Assembly (NCBI GenBank): GCA_017419405.1
Contig: JAFOLH010000006.1
Coordinates: forward strand, 372,001 to 436,000
Source: Renibacterium sp.
Lineage (GTDB): Bacteria > Actinomycetota > Actinomycetes > Actinomycetales > Micrococcaceae
Length of the DNA stretch: 64,000 nucleotides
Reading direction: 5' to 3'
Numbering within the stretch: the first letter of the stretch is position 1; each line of letters opens with the position of its first letter. Positions 35,678-43,783 of this stretch are shown here, one piece after another. The translations under genes were made by a program, and so were the position numbers. The notes under the pieces were generated by a model. It had not been told where the DNA came from. It was given only the letters and a program-made list of their open reading frames with translations, and made no database searches.

Positions 35678-36307
35678 ATGGTCCAGGCCTTGATCATCGT
35701 CGATGTGCAGAACGACTTCTGCGAAGGCGGCTCGCTCGCAGTCGACGGCGGCGCCGAGGTTGCCGCCGGAATCAGCGAATTGCTGGATGCCAGCGACGAG
35801 TTCGACGTCGTCGCGGCCACCCAGGACTGGCATATCGATCCGGGGGCGCATTTTTCCGAGCATCCCGACTTCCGCGAGTCCTGGCCGGTGCACTGCGTCG
35901 CCGGTTCCAAAGGCGCACAGTTGCACCGCAACCTCGACACCGAATACCTCGACGGATACTTCCGCAAAGGCCAGTTCGACGCCGCCTATTCCGGCTTCGA
36001 AGGACTGCTGGCCGCCGATCTCGAAGTCCCGTTGGGCGAAGAAAAAGCCGCCGGAGCAGATGCCGGGGATTCCGACGAACCGGCCGGATTGGGCCTGGAC
36101 GAGTGGTTGCAGGAGCACAACGTCGATACCGTGGCGATTGCCGGGCTGGCCACCGACTACTGCGTCCGGGCCACCGCACTCGATGCGGTGCAGGCCGGAT
36201 ACGACGTGCGCCTGCTGGTCGGCCTGTGCGCCGGAGTCGATGCCGAGAGCTCGCGCCAGGCGCTGGCCGAGTTGGCGGCGGCCGGCGTCGAACTGGTTGT
36301 CGACTGA
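35678..36307 (+). CDS. pncA: Nicotinamidase (isochorismatase family)
   Basis: 209-aa amidase that hydrolyses nicotinamide to nicotinate, feeding PncB. Catalytic triad: Asp9 (IIVDVQNDF), Lys97 (FRKGQ) and Cys162 (ATDYCVRAT). Metal ligands: Asp50, His52 and His58 (DWHIDPGAH). An insertion of about 20 acidic and Gly/Ala-rich residues (118-138) is longer than in E. coli PncA. It starts 7 nt after pncB and is surely co-transcribed. PncA is also the enzyme that activates pyrazinamide in mycobacteria. Confidence 0.94.
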   Translation: MVQALIIVDVQNDFCEGGSLAVDGGAEVAAGISELLDASDEFDVVAATQDWHIDPGAHFSEHPDFRESWPVHCVAGSKGAQLHRNLDTEYLDGYFRKGQFDAAYSGFEGLLAADLEVPLGEEKAAGADAGDSDEPAGLGLDEWLQEHNVDTVAIAGLATDYCVRATALDAVQAGYDVRLLVGLCAGVDAESSRQALAELAAAGVELVVD

Positions 36308-36326
36308 CCGGACCTTGGCCTGACGG

Positions 36327-38132
36327 CTATTTCCGGCCGATGAACCAGCCCTGCAATCGCTTGATCCGCTCCTGCAATTGCGCTTCGTTCGCCTGCGCCA
36401 CGGCCGGGCCGCCGCACAGTTTCCGCAATTCCGAATGCACCACGCCATGCGGCGTACCGGTCCGGGCGGACCAGGCCGAAACATTTTTGGCCAGATCGTT
36501 CCGCAAATCCATCAACAACCGGTGGTCCGGCAGAGCCGGCGTTGCCTCCGGGGATTTCTTGCGCCGCCGGCTGACCTGCTCGGCCTGGCGTTGACGCAGC
36601 AAAATCGAGACCTGTTCCGCGTCGAGCAAGCCGGGAATGCCCAAGAAGTCCTGTTCGTCTTCACTGCCCATTTCGCCGCCGAGGCCGAATTCGCCGCCGT
36701 CGAACAACACCCGGTCGAACGAAGCCTGCGACTCCAAAGCCTCGAATTTGGCCTTTTCCAGTTCCCCGGACGCCTTCTCTTCCCGATTGGCGGCCAGCAT
36801 CTCGTCGTCTTCGGCGACGAAACCGTCCGGCTCGGTCTCCGGCCGGTCCAACGCATGGTCGCGTTCGAGCTCCAGCTCGTTGGCGAGCGCCATCAGCTGC
36901 GGCACCGAAGGCAAGAACACCGATGCGGTCTCGCCGCGCTTGCGAGCCCGCACGAAGCGCCCCACGGCTTGCGCGAAAAACAGCGGCGTCGCGGTGGACG
37001 TCGCATAAACGCCTACCGCCAGCCGCGGCACGTCGACGCCTTCGGAGACCATCCGGACGGCGACCATCCAGCGTTTCGTGCCGGCGGAGAATTCATCGAT
37101 CTTCCGGGAAGCGCCACCGTCGTCGGAGAGGATGATCGCGGCCGATTCGCCGGTCAACTTCTTGATCTGCCCGGCATAGGCCCGGGCATCCTCATGATCC
37201 GTCGCGATCACCATCGCTCCGGCATCGGGCACGGTTCGGCGCACCTCGGAAAGCCGTTTGTCCGCGGCCGCGATCACGGCCGGAATCCATTCGCCGGCTG
37301 GATTCAATGCGGTGCGCCAGGCCTGCGCGGTAATGTCCTTGGTCACCGCAGCACCCAAGGTGGCCGCCATTTCCTCGCCGGCGCTGGTCCGCCAACGCAT
37401 CTGGCCGGAATAGGCCATGAAGATCACCGGCCGAACCACGTGGTCCTTGAGCGCGGAGCCGTAGCCGTAGGTGTAATCGGCCTTGGACCGGCGGATGCCG
37501 TCCTGGTCTTCGACGTATTCGACGAACGGGATCGGCGAGGTATCGGAGCGGAACGGGGTTCCGGTCAGCGCTAGGCGCCGCGCGGCTGGCTCGAAAGCTT
37601 CCCGGATGCCGTCACCCCAGGACAGCGCATCCCCCGCGTGGTGCACCTCGTCCATGATCACCAGGGTTTTCCCGGCCTCGGTCTTGGCCCGGTGCAGCGC
37701 CGGTTTTGAGGCCACTTGGGCGTAAGTCACCGCGACCCCGGTGAAATCGCGGCCGTGTTTGCCGTCGGCATTCTTGAAGTTGGGGTCGATCGCGATTCCG
37801 ACCCGCGCGGCGGCGTCCGCCCACTGGCGTTTGAGGTGGTCCGTGGGCGTGACGATGGTGATCCGGTTGATCTGACCGCTGTCGAGCAGATTTCGCGCCG
37901 CAGTCAGGGCGAAGGTGGTTTTCCCGGCGCCCGGCGTCGCCACGGCCAAAAAATCCCGGGCTCCGCCGTCGAAGTATTTGTGCAGGGCTTCGGACTGCCA
38001 AGCCCGCAGTTTTTGCGCGGTTCCCCAGGCTGCCCGTTCCGGGTAGGCCGGAGGCAGCCCCGAGGGCAGAATTCCGGAGGCGGGCATCAGCTCGGGGTCA
38101 GTCGAGCCCGATCCGAAAAGGGTTTCGCTCAC
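36327..38132 (-). CDS. SF2 DEAD/DEAH-box helicase
   Basis: 601-aa helicase with Walker A TPGAGKTT (66-73), motif II DEVHH (161-165), motif III TGTPFRSD and motif VI QAVGRFVRARKRG, then a Glu-rich region and a C-terminal basic segment (RRRKKSPEATP). The GTG at 38132 is chosen because GGGAG lies 8 nt upstream; the frame remains open to 38318 over low-similarity sequence that precedes the DUF3039 stop. It follows DUF3039 by 80 nt on the same strand, a pairing common in actinobacteria. Nucleic-acid substrate unknown. Confidence 0.88.
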   Translation of the reverse strand: MSETLFGSGSTDPELMPASGILPSGLPPAYPERAAWGTAQKLRAWQSEALHKYFDGGARDFLAVATPGAGKTTFALTAARNLLDSGQINRITIVTPTDHLKRQWADAAARVGIAIDPNFKNADGKHGRDFTGVAVTYAQVASKPALHRAKTEAGKTLVIMDEVHHAGDALSWGDGIREAFEPAARRLALTGTPFRSDTSPIPFVEYVEDQDGIRRSKADYTYGYGSALKDHVVRPVIFMAYSGQMRWRTSAGEEMAATLGAAVTKDITAQAWRTALNPAGEWIPAVIAAADKRLSEVRRTVPDAGAMVIATDHEDARAYAGQIKKLTGESAAIILSDDGGASRKIDEFSAGTKRWMVAVRMVSEGVDVPRLAVGVYATSTATPLFFAQAVGRFVRARKRGETASVFLPSVPQLMALANELELERDHALDRPETEPDGFVAEDDEMLAANREEKASGELEKAKFEALESQASFDRVLFDGGEFGLGGEMGSEDEQDFLGIPGLLDAEQVSILLRQRQAEQVSRRRKKSPEATPALPDHRLLMDLRNDLAKNVSAWSARTGTPHGVVHSELRKLCGGPAVAQANEAQLQERIKRLQGWFIGRK

Positions 38133-38212
38133 GTGTGGTGCTCCCAAACCGGCAGGCACGGCGGCGCCAAGGCGCCGCCGCACATCCGGAAATGCGTTTG
38201 TGTTGCTGCTAC

Positions 38213-38524
38213 TTACTTTTTCTTGTCGCCGTCGTCTTTGCCCGGGCGCAAGCCATCGTAAATGGCTTTGCATTCCGGGCACACCGGGAACTTGTTCGGG
38301 TCCCGGCCTGGCGTCCACACTTTTCCGCAGAGCGCGATGACCGGCTCGCCGCTCAACGCGGATTCGAGGATTTTCTCCTTGCGCACATAGTGTGCAAACC
38401 GTTCCGCATCCCCTGGTTCGAGCTGCTCCCGCTGCTCGGTCCGCTCCAGCGTCGCGGTTGATCCGCCGGGGCCGTTCGGGCCGCTGCCGGGATCGTTTTC
38501 GAAGGGATCTGGTGGCAAGCTCAT
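38213..38524 (-). CDS. DUF3039 family zinc-binding protein
   Basis: 103-aa protein with a Gly/Pro-rich N-terminus and a compact C-terminal domain: HYVRKEKILESALSGEPVIALCGKVW followed by CPECKAIYDGL, where His and three Cys can bind zinc. The tail is Lys/Asp-rich. ATG 38524 lies 7 nt after TAGGAT (leaderless); ATGs at 38533 and an opening at 38554 are less likely. Function unknown; always near a helicase of this type, suggesting a nucleic-acid role. Confidence 0.85.
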   Translation of the reverse strand: MSLPPDPFENDPGSGPNGPGGSTATLERTEQREQLEPGDAERFAHYVRKEKILESALSGEPVIALCGKVWTPGRDPNKFPVCPECKAIYDGLRPGKDDGDKKK

Positions 38525-38531
38525 GCGTACC

Positions 38532-38537
38532 ATCCTA
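38532..38537 (-). promoter_or_regulatory. Predicted leaderless -10 box (TAGGAT)
   Basis: TAGGAT on the - strand ends 7 nt before the ATG at 38524 of the DUF3039 gene. Confidence 0.5.
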
Positions 38538-38622
38538 CCGGCTGGTGGAGACACTTTCCGAAAACCGCGGCCACGGCCGCGGTTTTCGGAGCCGGCGATC
38601 CGGCGATCCGCTCCGGCCGGGT

Positions 38623-39405
38623 TCAGAGTCCCTGCCAGGACGGCTTATTGGCCCAGGTATGCCGGTAATAGTCCGCCAGGGTCAGCTCCGAGGCCGCGGC
38701 TTCGTCCACCAAAAACGTCACGTGCGGGTGCAGCTGGAGCACCGACCCCGGGCAAATTGCCGTGACCGGGCCCTCTACCGTGGCGTGCACGGCCGGCGCC
38801 TTGTTCGCTCCGGTGGCGATCAGCACCAGGTGCTTGGCATCCATGATCGTGCCCAGCCCCTGGGTGAGCACGTGATGCGGCACCTCGTCGATGGAATCGA
38901 AGAACCGGGCATTGTCCTGCCTGGTCTGTTCGGTGAGCGTCTTGAGCCTGGTCCGGGAAGCCAAGGAGGATCCCGGTTCGTTGAACCCGAGGTGGCCATC
39001 CGTGCCCAACCCCAGAATCTGCAGGTCGACTCCTCCGGCAGCTTTGATCGCTGCCTCGTACCGCTCGCCCTCCGCCGCGATGTCCGCTGCCGCGCCGTCC
39101 GGGGCGTGCACCCGCGCCGGATCGATGTCCACCCGCTGGCTGAATTCCCGGCGGACCACCTCCGCATAGGACTCCGGATGGCCCGGCGCCAGGCCCACGT
39201 ACTCGTCGAGGGCAAAGCCCTGCGCCGCGGCGAAACTCAAGCCCCGATCACGGTGCCGTCGGGCCAGCTCATCGTAAATCGGCAGCGGCGAAGATCCCGT
39301 CGCCAACCCCAGGACCGCATCCGGTTTGGCCCGCAGCAACGCCTCGATCGCATCGGCGGCGAGCGCGCCAGCTTGTTCCTTGCCGGACAGAATGACGACT
39401 TCCAT
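38623..39405 (-). CDS. nagB: Glucosamine-6-phosphate deaminase
   Basis: 260-aa isomerase/deaminase that converts glucosamine-6-P to fructose-6-P and ammonia. The four catalytic residues Asp67 (LDEY), Asp136 and His138 (GTDGHLGFNEPG) and Glu143 all sit five residues before their E. coli counterparts (72, 141, 143, 148). ATG 39405 follows AGGG with short spacing; the frame upstream to 39528 lacks similarity. It completes the pathway started by NagA, encoded 8 kb away. The last residues are shorter than E. coli NagB, which may remove allosteric control. Confidence 0.93.
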   Translation of the reverse strand: MEVVILSGKEQAGALAADAIEALLRAKPDAVLGLATGSSPLPIYDELARRHRDRGLSFAAAQGFALDEYVGLAPGHPESYAEVVRREFSQRVDIDPARVHAPDGAAADIAAEGERYEAAIKAAGGVDLQILGLGTDGHLGFNEPGSSLASRTRLKTLTEQTRQDNARFFDSIDEVPHHVLTQGLGTIMDAKHLVLIATGANKAPAVHATVEGPVTAICPGSVLQLHPHVTFLVDEAAASELTLADYYRHTWANKPSWQGL

Positions 39406-39558
39406 TGACCCTGCTTCCATCTTTCGATCCGAATGGCCGCGAACCGGCCCCGAATCATTGTGCGCAGTGCCGTGGCAATCCGCCAAGCCCGGTCCAAAAA
39501 ATCTACCCCGGCCCGGATCCGCCGGCACCGGAAGCCTTTGCCGTCCGTCGGCCCGGGC

Positions 39559-40656
39559 TCAGTATCGGCCGCGCACCGCAGCACGCTGGTACTGCGGTGC
39601 CCAGGCGAGGTCCACGCCGAGGTCGTGCGCCGCCTGCTGCCACCAATGCGGATTCCGCAGCGCCGCCCGGGCGATCAACACCGCATCCGCCTGCCCCGTG
39701 GCCAGCAGGTGTTCTGCCTGGACGGCATCGGTGATCATCCCCACCGCGGCGGTGGGCACTGCGGCGCCGCGCCGGATCTGGGCTGCAAATGCGCTCTGGT
39801 ACCCGGGGCCGACCGGGATCGTGGCATCGGCGACCGCGCCGCCGCTGGAAACGTCGACCAGATCCACGCCGAGCTCTTTGGCCACCGCGGCGAGCCGCGT
39901 CACCGCCGCCACGTCCAAACCACCGGGAACCCAGTCGCTGGCCGAGACGCGCAGCAGCAACGGCATCGACTCCGGGATCGCCGCGCGCACCGCTTCCACC
40001 ACGGCCAGAGTCAGGCGGAATCGCTTCTCCTCGCTGCCGCCCCAGTCGTCCTCCCGGGTATTGACCAGCGGGCTCAGGAATTCATGCAGCAGATATCCGT
40101 GTGCCGCGTGGATCTCCACGGTGTCGAAACCGGCTCGCACCGCCCGCTTGGCGGCCTGGCCGAAGCCGCGCACCACCTCCGCGATCTGCTGCGAATCCAT
40201 CGCCACCGGAGCCGCGTCACCCGGGAATGCTTCGTTCGTCGGAGCCTGGGTCCGCCAGCCGCCGGAGCCTTCCGGCACGGAGCCGGATGCCCCGGCGAAC
40301 GGCCACCAAGTACTCGCCTTGCGGCCGGCGTGCGCCAGCTGAATGCCAATTTTGCTGTCCACGGATCCGGTACCGTGCACGAAATCCACGATCCGGCGCC
40401 AAGCCTGGACCTGGGCGTCATCGTAGATTCCGGTATCCCGAGGGGTGATCCGCCCCTCCGGCAGCACCGCACTCGCTTCGGCCAGAATCAACGCCGCACC
40501 ACCGGCGGCAAACTGCCCCAGATGCATCAGATGCCAATCGTTGGGCACTCCGGGAGCGACGTCCGGCTCGGCCGAATACTGGCACATCGGCGACACCCAG
40601 CCGCGATGGCTCAGTTCCAAACCACGCAAGGTCAAAGGCTCGAACAATTTGCTCAT
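39559..40656 (-). CDS. NADH:flavin oxidoreductase, YqjM-type old yellow enzyme
   Basis: 365-aa FMN-dependent ene-reductase. YqjM markers are SPMCQYS (redox-tuning Cys25 and Tyr27), LAHAGRKAS (substrate-binding His with Gly-Arg-Lys), HAAHGYLLHEFLSPL and the C-terminal Arg pair in QYQRAAVRGRY. It reduces activated C=C bonds; physiological substrate unknown. Immediately upstream of its ATG (one base away) is a 19-bp perfect inverted repeat. A GGCAGG-like ribosome binding site would lie inside that stem. Confidence 0.92.
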   Translation of the reverse strand: MSKLFEPLTLRGLELSHRGWVSPMCQYSAEPDVAPGVPNDWHLMHLGQFAAGGAALILAEASAVLPEGRITPRDTGIYDDAQVQAWRRIVDFVHGTGSVDSKIGIQLAHAGRKASTWWPFAGASGSVPEGSGGWRTQAPTNEAFPGDAAPVAMDSQQIAEVVRGFGQAAKRAVRAGFDTVEIHAAHGYLLHEFLSPLVNTREDDWGGSEEKRFRLTLAVVEAVRAAIPESMPLLLRVSASDWVPGGLDVAAVTRLAAVAKELGVDLVDVSSGGAVADATIPVGPGYQSAFAAQIRRGAAVPTAAVGMITDAVQAEHLLATGQADAVLIARAALRNPHWWQQAAHDLGVDLAWAPQYQRAAVRGRY

Positions 40657-40657
40657 G

Positions 40658-40709
40658 CCTGCGGCAACCCGACCGGAAGCCGGTTCATTCCCGGTCGGGT
40701 TGCCGCAGG
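40658..40709 (-). repeat. 19-bp perfect inverted repeat abutting the OYE start codon
   Basis: 40658-40676 pairs exactly with 40691-40709 around a 14-nt loop, in the 87-nt gap between the CnoX-like stop and the OYE start. In mRNA the stem would end one base before the AUG and cover any ribosome binding site. No U-run follows, so a classical terminator is unlikely. Confidence 0.7.
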
Positions 40710-40743
40710 GGCGGGCACCCGGGCCGGAACCACCGGCAGCGGT

Positions 40744-41706
40744 CTAAAAGAGCGCTCGCGCCAGCGCCTGCCTGGCCTTGGCCACCCGGGGATCGGAAAT
40801 GCCGACGATTTCGAACAGTTCCAAAACCCGTACCCGGGCCTGCTCCCGGTCGCTTTCGGCGGAACTCCCCGGGTGCGTCGCGATGAAGCCGACCACCCGG
40901 TTCAAAGCGTCTTCGACATGCCCGCCGACCAGATCCAGATCGGCGACCGCGAGCTGCGCCGGCAAATCGTCCGGCAACTCCGCGGCTTTGCTGCGCACTG
41001 CATCGGCGGCAGCGGCGTCCAACCCCTCGGTGCGCTGCATCAGGCGGACTTGGGCCAGTCCGGCCTTCGCCTCGGCGTCTGCCGGGCTTTCCGCCAAGGC
41101 TTTGCGGTAGGCTGCCTCGGCCGCAGCCAGATCGCCGCGGTCGATCGCCTCGACCGCTTCCTGGTGCAGTGGCGGCATCGGAGCCTCGACCGGCTCCGCA
41201 GCGGCATCGCCCAAGTTCCCGGAAACCCCGTTCGCGGCCGCGACCTTGAGCAGGTCCTCGAGATAACGCTGGGTTTCCGCCTCGGCCAATTCGCCGTTGA
41301 AAAGCGGCACCGGCTGGCCTTTGACCAAGGCCACGGCGGCGGGCACGCCTTGCACGCCGAAGGCCTGGGCCAGCTGCGGGAACGCCTCGATGTCGCCCCT
41401 GGCCAACAGGATGCGCCCGGCATAAGCCGCCACCAGCCGTTCGAGCGTCGCCGCCACCGACAACGATTGCGGCGACCAGCTGGCGTACAGCGCCACGACC
41501 ACCGGGACTTCGGCGGAAAGCTGCACCAGCTCCGGGAAGGTCTGCTCGGTTGCGTCCACGGTGAAACTCTGCGCCGATCCGCCGGAATTCGTCGGAGCGG
41601 CCGCCGATGCCGGCGGCTTCAAGCTGGAGAGGTCGATGGCACCGCGCAGGTTGGCGCCGGATGCGCCCCCGGCCGGAACGCCGGGCTGGGAAGCTGAATC
41701 AGTCAT
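40744..41706 (-). CDS. CnoX/YbbN-like thioredoxin-TPR co-chaperone
   Basis: 320-aa protein: a disordered N-terminus (1-45), a thioredoxin fold (about 47-155) and a TPR-like helical domain (about 180-320). The usual WCxxC is WSPQS (77-81), so both active-site Cys are missing and no disulfide chemistry is expected. E. coli CnoX (YbbN) has the same architecture and acts as a holdase/redox chaperone that hands clients to GroEL/ES. TAAGCT ends 6 nt before the ATG. Confidence 0.87.
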   Translation of the reverse strand: MTDSASQPGVPAGGASGANLRGAIDLSSLKPPASAAAPTNSGGSAQSFTVDATEQTFPELVQLSAEVPVVVALYASWSPQSLSVAATLERLVAAYAGRILLARGDIEAFPQLAQAFGVQGVPAAVALVKGQPVPLFNGELAEAETQRYLEDLLKVAAANGVSGNLGDAAAEPVEAPMPPLHQEAVEAIDRGDLAAAEAAYRKALAESPADAEAKAGLAQVRLMQRTEGLDAAAADAVRSKAAELPDDLPAQLAVADLDLVGGHVEDALNRVVGFIATHPGSSAESDREQARVRVLELFEIVGISDPRVAKARQALARALF

Positions 41707-41712
41707 GGCTCC

Positions 41713-41718
41713 AGCTTA
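41713..41718 (-). promoter_or_regulatory. Predicted leaderless -10 box (TAAGCT)
   Basis: TAAGCT on the - strand ends 6 nt before the ATG at 41706 of the CnoX-like gene. Confidence 0.55.
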
Positions 41719-41796
41719 GCCAGAGCACGCTGCCGAATGCACCGGCAGCGGCCCGGCCAAGCTCTCAGCGGAACATCCGGAACGCGATCCGGATGA

Positions 41797-43542
41797 TCAG
41801 GGCTTGAAGCTCGCCCCGCTGAGCCCGCGCTCAGCAGCCAGCAGCGTCATCTGGACAGCGTCACCGCCGGCCGGGATGTAGAACACGGCCTGCTCATCGA
41901 AGTTCAGGGTGTAGCCCTTGAGCGTGTCCTTGCCTCCGGTGAATGCCGCAGCGTTGTCATCGATGCTCAACTTCGCGCCGTCGGTTTTCGGCGTCGCGTC
42001 CTGGCTGAACTTGAGCGAACCGAAGACCATGGTGCCGCCGTCGGAGGTCTTGAACGCCACGACCGAACCCGCTTTCGGCTCGTGTTTGAACACCACCGTG
42101 GCATCCGGGCTGCTGGCCACCGCATCGCTTTGGAACTTGGCCACATCGTCGACGTACTTGGAGGCAGCAAAGCTGTCCTTGTTCGCACCGGTGGGGTTGC
42201 TCAGCAGATCGGCCAACGCGGCAAAGGCCTCGGTCGGCGACTTCTGGCCGTTGGCTATGCTGTCCAGCGGCACGGTTTCCACGCCGGCGGCGGCCAGTTG
42301 CGGCAAGGTCTGCCCGGGCAGCAAGCGCATCGTCGCGGTCAGCTTGTAGCTGTCCCGAGGGCTGCTCTGCACCAATTGCAAGAGCTGCGGAACCTGGTTG
42401 TTCGGCCCCTGGGTCACCGCGACCACGGTCCGCGGCCATTCCCGATTGGTCGAAATGATCCGGGTGAGCAACTTGTCCTCCACCGGTTCGTTGGCTTTGT
42501 AATCCGGAACCACCGAACGGATCTTGTAGTTCCCGGTGCGCTCCTCCAAAGCGGAGCCGGTCACCCGCGGTGCCAACAGGTTCGCGTCCTTGGCGGCATC
42601 GGCATTGCCCACGGTCTTGACCACCGAGTCCAGGACCCGGGTGAATTGGCCGTCCGAAAGCACCGGCGCGGCAGCAGCCGGGTCGGTCCCCTCGGTTGCG
42701 CCGGCGCTGGCCCCGCCGGACGGACTGGCCCCACCGGACGGACTGGCCTCACCGGAAGGACTGGGCGGAGTCGCCGAGCCGGACGGCGAAGAGTTGTTTG
42801 CGGCGAACGCCGGCGGGGCCTGCATCTGGCTGGCCGCGACCATTCCGGCGACCAGTACGACGGCGGCGGCCGCAGCGGCCCGACGGCCGGATCCGCCGTC
42901 TTTCTTCGAAGCGCCACGGCCGAAGATCAGGTACAGGACCGCGAGCAGGATCAACAGCGAGCCCACCACGATGAGCGGAACCGACCACGGCGTGGAGGTA
43001 TCGTTCGGCACGGTGAGCGAAATGTCGGAAGCAGCCGCGGCTTTGCCGTCATTGGCCACCAGCAAGGACCAATCACCGGAGCCGGGGGCACTGAACTCGT
43101 AGTTGAGCTCCCGGTTGCCGGTGCGCTCGTCGGTCCACAGATCCGATCCCGCCGGGTTCGCGGTAGCGCCGTCGCCGCCGATGAAACTGGCGTTGAGCGA
43201 ACCGAAATCCTCCGCGGCGGATTGGACTTTCAGGTGCGGCGTCTTGCCGACCCAGGCGTCGACGTCGTCGCTGCGTCCCTGGGCCAGGAAGATCGGCCCG
43301 TCGCTGCGGACCGTCACGGTCACCGGGCCCGGACGTTGGCCGAGCGCTTGGGCGTCGATGACCGCCAAAGGGGCGGTTTGCCCGGCGGCTGCCGAAGCCA
43401 CCGAGACCTCGGCCGAAATCGTGGCGGGCGGTTGCCAGATGGTGCGTTGCGCGATGCCCAGACCCAACACCAGAAGGCCAATCACCAATACCAGCAGCGG
43501 AGCCGCCCAAGAGAGTCGTCGTTGCACGTGGTCAATCCTCAT
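41797..43542 (-). CDS. Large conserved membrane protein, function unknown
   Basis: 581 aa. Membrane segments are at about 13-32, 186-206 and 224-242. Between the first two lies an extracytoplasmic beta-rich domain of about 150 residues with GPVTVTVRSDGPIFLAQGR. After the third comes a Ser/Gly/Pro spacer (about 248-285, encoded by 18-bp repeats) and a second extracytoplasmic domain of about 290 residues (LSDGQFTRVLDSVVKTVG to the end). Not recognised; similar proteins are found in other actinobacteria, so a cell-surface role is likely. The ATG at 43542 has only a weak ribosome binding site. Confidence 0.8.
   Translation of the reverse strand: MRIDHVQRRLSWAAPLLVLVIGLLVLGLGIAQRTIWQPPATISAEVSVASAAAGQTAPLAVIDAQALGQRPGPVTVTVRSDGPIFLAQGRSDDVDAWVGKTPHLKVQSAAEDFGSLNASFIGGDGATANPAGSDLWTDERTGNRELNYEFSAPGSGDWSLLVANDGKAAAASDISLTVPNDTSTPWSVPLIVVGSLLILLAVLYLIFGRGASKKDGGSGRRAAAAAAVVLVAGMVAASQMQAPPAFAANNSSPSGSATPPSPSGEASPSGGASPSGGASAGATEGTDPAAAAPVLSDGQFTRVLDSVVKTVGNADAAKDANLLAPRVTGSALEERTGNYKIRSVVPDYKANEPVEDKLLTRIISTNREWPRTVVAVTQGPNNQVPQLLQLVQSSPRDSYKLTATMRLLPGQTLPQLAAAGVETVPLDSIANGQKSPTEAFAALADLLSNPTGANKDSFAASKYVDDVAKFQSDAVASSPDATVVFKHEPKAGSVVAFKTSDGGTMVFGSLKFSQDATPKTDGAKLSIDDNAAAFTGGKDTLKGYTLNFDEQAVFYIPAGGDAVQMTLLAAERGLSGASFKP
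42710..42763 (-). repeat. Three tandem 18-bp units inside the membrane protein gene
   Basis: Three 18-bp copies (42710-42727, 42728-42745, 42746-42763) differ at one to three positions and encode PSGGAS-type hexapeptides in the flexible linker. Copy number may vary between strains without breaking the frame. Confidence 0.8.
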
Positions 43543-43732
43543 CGTTCATCGCTGCAGCAGAATTGCAAGGCCCGCTGCAGCTGATTTGCGGCAGTTCCCC
43601 TGCCCGAACTTTGTCTGAATTTCCAACCGAAAATCCACTTTCCTACCTTCAAGAGTAACCGTTTTGTTATCTTTGGGCTCCCTGGAGGCTTCGGAAGTGT
43701 GCGGAATCACGGGTACCGAGGGGCCCGACTGG

Positions 43733-43738
43733 TAGGGT
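43733..43738 (+). promoter_or_regulatory. Predicted -10 box (TAGGGT) of the AI-2E family gene
   Basis: TAGGGT is 45 nt before the GTG at 43784 and would give a leader of about 40 nt with GGAGGAAA. The rest of the 241-nt gap 43543-43783 is A/T-richer and probably carries the promoter of the divergent membrane protein gene; no gene is seen. Confidence 0.4.
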
Positions 43739-43783
43739 TTGGCTGAAACTAGGCGGTAGAGAATTGGCTGGAGGAAAGCAGTA

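Noticed and set aside
42710-42763. Tandem repeat considered as a CRISPR-like array
   Set aside because: The 18-bp units are contiguous without spacers and lie in frame inside a coding gene; no cas gene is present.
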